Below are positions 62,806 through 64,000 of a stretch of DNA of 64,000 bases, piece by piece. A program made the position numbers and the translations under genes. The stretch comes from Clostridiales bacterium (GTDB taxonomy: Bacteria > Bacillota > Clostridia > Oscillospirales > Oscillospiraceae). The stretch is from the NCBI GenBank assembly GCA_004557655.1, contig SFGJ01000002.1:128410-192409 (forward strand). Direction: 5' to 3'. The notes beneath the pieces are model-generated. The model had not been told where the DNA came from and did no database searches. It was given only the letters and a program-made list of their open reading frames with translations. Within the stretch, counting starts at the first letter, position 1; each line of letters begins with the position of its first letter.

Positions 62806-63155
62806 GCTTTCACCGTCCCTAACATCTGTATCAAGGTTTGTTTCAACTGCTCATTCATGGGCGAATCAGGCTCAAAGCACATTTCTACAAACTTTGCCAA
62901 TTCGGGATTATCCGCAACAGGCGGTTTCACTTGGTACAGTTTGCCCTGCGGCTCATCACAACGGCAAGTGATGTAGTCCATAGATACATCAAAATAATCC
63001 GCATATTTTATCAGCAATTCAATAGACGGTACAGACTGCCCATGCTCATATCGGTTAATACTCGGCTGCGTCACATTCAGCAACTCAGCCATTTTCTTTT
63101 GAGAGAACTTCATGCCCTCGCGCAGCGTTTTCAAACGCTCACCAACTGTATTCAT
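62793..63155 (-). CDS. XRE-family helix-turn-helix regulator
   Basis: A 120-aa regulator. The HTH (about 1-62) reads LKTLREGMKFSQKKMAELLN and TQPSINRYEHGQSVPS. The C-terminal half is a short helical extension. It is intact, with its own consensus promoter. It overlaps the 5' end of the recombinase frame by 13 bases, the usual regulator-integrase order in these elements. The ATG at 63155 is preferred over the adjoining TTG. Confidence 0.85.
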   Translation of the reverse strand: MNTVGERLKTLREGMKFSQKKMAELLNVTQPSINRYEHGQSVPSIELLIKYADYFDVSMDYITCRCDEPQGKLYQVKPPVADNPELAKFVEMCFEPDSPMNEQLKQTLIQMLGTVKAGRQ

Positions 63156-63184
63156 CAAGCCACCCCCTGTTTTTACCTGAATAT

Positions 63185-63213
63185 ATTATAATACATTATC
63201 CGTATATTTGCAA
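63185..63213 (-). promoter_or_regulatory. Promoter of the XRE gene
   Basis: On the minus strand TTGCAA (63208-63213) and TATAAT (63185-63190), spacer 17. Confidence 0.82.
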
Positions 63214-63360
63214 TACCTAATTCGAATCTTTTCTGCGAACATTTCAGGTAGACGAAAATGCGTATTTTTTCGCAGAGTGCCTAACCGTTGTTTTGGTGTT
63301 GCTTTTCGGTGCGAAAATCATCAATAATTCAGCCTGTGTGCCGTTCTTTTTCCTCGTCCT
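63214..63360. other. Gene-free spacer at the edge of the element remnant
   Basis: AT-rich, with a 7-base inverted repeat CTGCGAA / TTCGCAG (63232-63286 region). No ORF of note. Confidence 0.4.
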
Positions 63361-63543
63361 ATGTGCTACCCTTATATCTCTTTTTCTGTGAAAAGGGAGA
63401 AAGTCGGAGAGGAAAAAGAGGGTGAGTCTATAACCCAGGGAAGCTGTGCCAAAATGTTTACCATAGCGGGGCCTGTGATCGTTTATGGTGTCAGCACAAG
63501 CGTGATTTATGGCATAATTCTTGTGTTATTGCAGAGCTTTTAG
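63361..63543 (+). CDS. Small hydrophobic-tailed ORF (candidate)
   Basis: A 60-aa frame. A charged middle (KREKVGEEKEGES) is followed by a hydrophobic C-terminal helix (FTIAGPVIVYGVSTSVIYGI). No strong ribosome binding site precedes the ATG; initiation could be internal. A strong terminator follows 10 bases after the stop, which argues for a transcript. I recognise no family. Confidence 0.3.
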   Translation: MCYPYISFSVKREKVGEEKEGESITQGSCAKMFTIAGPVIVYGVSTSVIYGIILVLLQSF

Positions 63544-63552
63544 AACATTTTT

Positions 63553-63588
63553 GCCCACTTCGTAATCGGCGAAGTGGGCGTTTTTTTG
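63553..63588 (+). terminator. Rho-independent terminator
   Basis: Stem GCCCACTTCG / CGAAGTGGGC followed by GTTTTTTT. Confidence 0.9.
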
Positions 63589-63825
63589 TATGGCTATTGT
63601 AACTCGTAAGGCAAAACAGAAGCAAAAATGCTCTTGAACTCCATGAAATGGGGGAGAAAGTTTCTGAGGAAACCTTTATTTAGATGCTTATTCCAGTTTG
63701 ATTAAAGTGCTTGTATGAAATCTTCTGCCTGCAAGGGATGATCGATAAAATGTGATATTATCACGGAACGACCACACAGCATCTGTTATGATACAGCCAC
63801 AAATAAAAAGAAAGGCGGGCTAAAT
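63589..63825. other. Upstream region of the FabG-like gene
   Basis: No gene. A perfect 13-base palindrome GTGATATTATCAC (63751-63763) lies about 60 bases before the start, and a TTATGAT possible -10 is at about 63786. The palindrome may be an operator. Confidence 0.4.
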
Positions 63826-64000
63826 ATGAGACTGAAAGATAAAGTTGCAATCATCACCGGAGGCAGCCGTGGCATTGGCTACGCTACCGCAGACAAATTT
63901 CTGAAGGAAGGTGCTACGGTAATCCTGACCGCAAGCTCACAAGGTTCTGCTGACAAAGCGGTTGCGCAGCTGAAAGAAAAGTACCCTGATGCAACAGTTG
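63826..64000 (+). CDS. Short-chain dehydrogenase/reductase, FabG-like (partial)
   Basis: The first 58 codons are present; the gene runs off the window. MRLKDKVAIITGGSRGIGYA is the SDR Rossmann motif (TGxxxGIG). GAAAGGCGGG lies before the ATG. It may be a 3-oxoacyl-ACP reductase or another alcohol dehydrogenase; the catalytic YxxxK is beyond the window edge. Confidence 0.82.
   Translation, partial: MRLKDKVAIITGGSRGIGYATADKFLKEGATVILTASSQGSADKAVAQLKEKYPDATV

Overview
The window looks like chromosomal DNA of a Gram-positive gut anaerobe of the Oscillospiraceae / Clostridium cluster IV type. The basis is the gene order rpoB-rpoC-L7Ae-like-rpsL-rpsG-fusA-tuf, ribosomal protein L27 with the Firmicutes N-terminal extension and its Prp protease, luxS with mtnN, ftsEX next to an M23 peptidase, AGGAGG-type ribosome binding sites, TATAAT promoters often with an upstream TG, and high GC outside a few AT-richer patches. 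The genus cannot be fixed from sequence alone.

Layout. 0-10 kb: a nitrate/sulfonate-type ABC ATPase, a GNAT-fold protein, a Gfo/Idh/MocA dehydrogenase, a DUF4340 lipoprotein, a two-component system overlapping an N-acyl-D-amino-acid deacylase, a drug/metabolite transporter and mnmA. 10-19 kb: a histidine kinase without its phospho-acceptor histidine, two GAPDH paralogues around a GntR regulator, and a very large RND exporter that appears to start at ATT. 19-32 kb: the transcription/translation core (rpoBC, L7Ae-like, rpsL, rpsG, fusA, tuf), interrupted by a small AT-rich zinc-ribbon gene between inverted repeats. 32.4-34.6 kb: an AT-rich island with a leader peptide, an attenuator, a secreted protein, a membrane-anchored protein and a GNAT gene remnant.

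34.6-40 kb: sulfur and methyl recycling (methionine gamma-lyase, mtnN, luxS), tmcAL and rplU-prp-rpmA. 40-46.9 kb: a yybP-ykoY (Mn2+) riboswitch controlling a P-type cation ATPase, a family 4 uracil-DNA glycosylase, and a monoacylglycerol-lipase-like hydrolase divergent from glpK across a symmetric operator/promoter. 47-56.7 kb: regulators, an RsuA-type pseudouridine synthase, ftsEX plus a murein hydrolase, greA and lysS.

56.7-63.2 kb carries decayed mobile-element pieces: TTTACGACA iterons, a truncated ArdC-like gene, and a serine recombinase with an internal deletion and no start codon beside its XRE regulator. They flank a TetR gene, a sortase-anchored adhesin and a DMT transporter. The window ends inside a FabG-like dehydrogenase.

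The most interesting points are the attenuated secreted-protein cassette (32.47-34.34 kb), the palindromic lipase/glpK control region, the ATT-initiated RND pump with a built-in coiled coil, the inverted-repeat-bounded insert after rpoC, and a terminator whose stem doubles as the next gene's ribosome binding site (53.9 kb). No tRNA, rRNA, CRISPR array or intact insertion sequence was seen.
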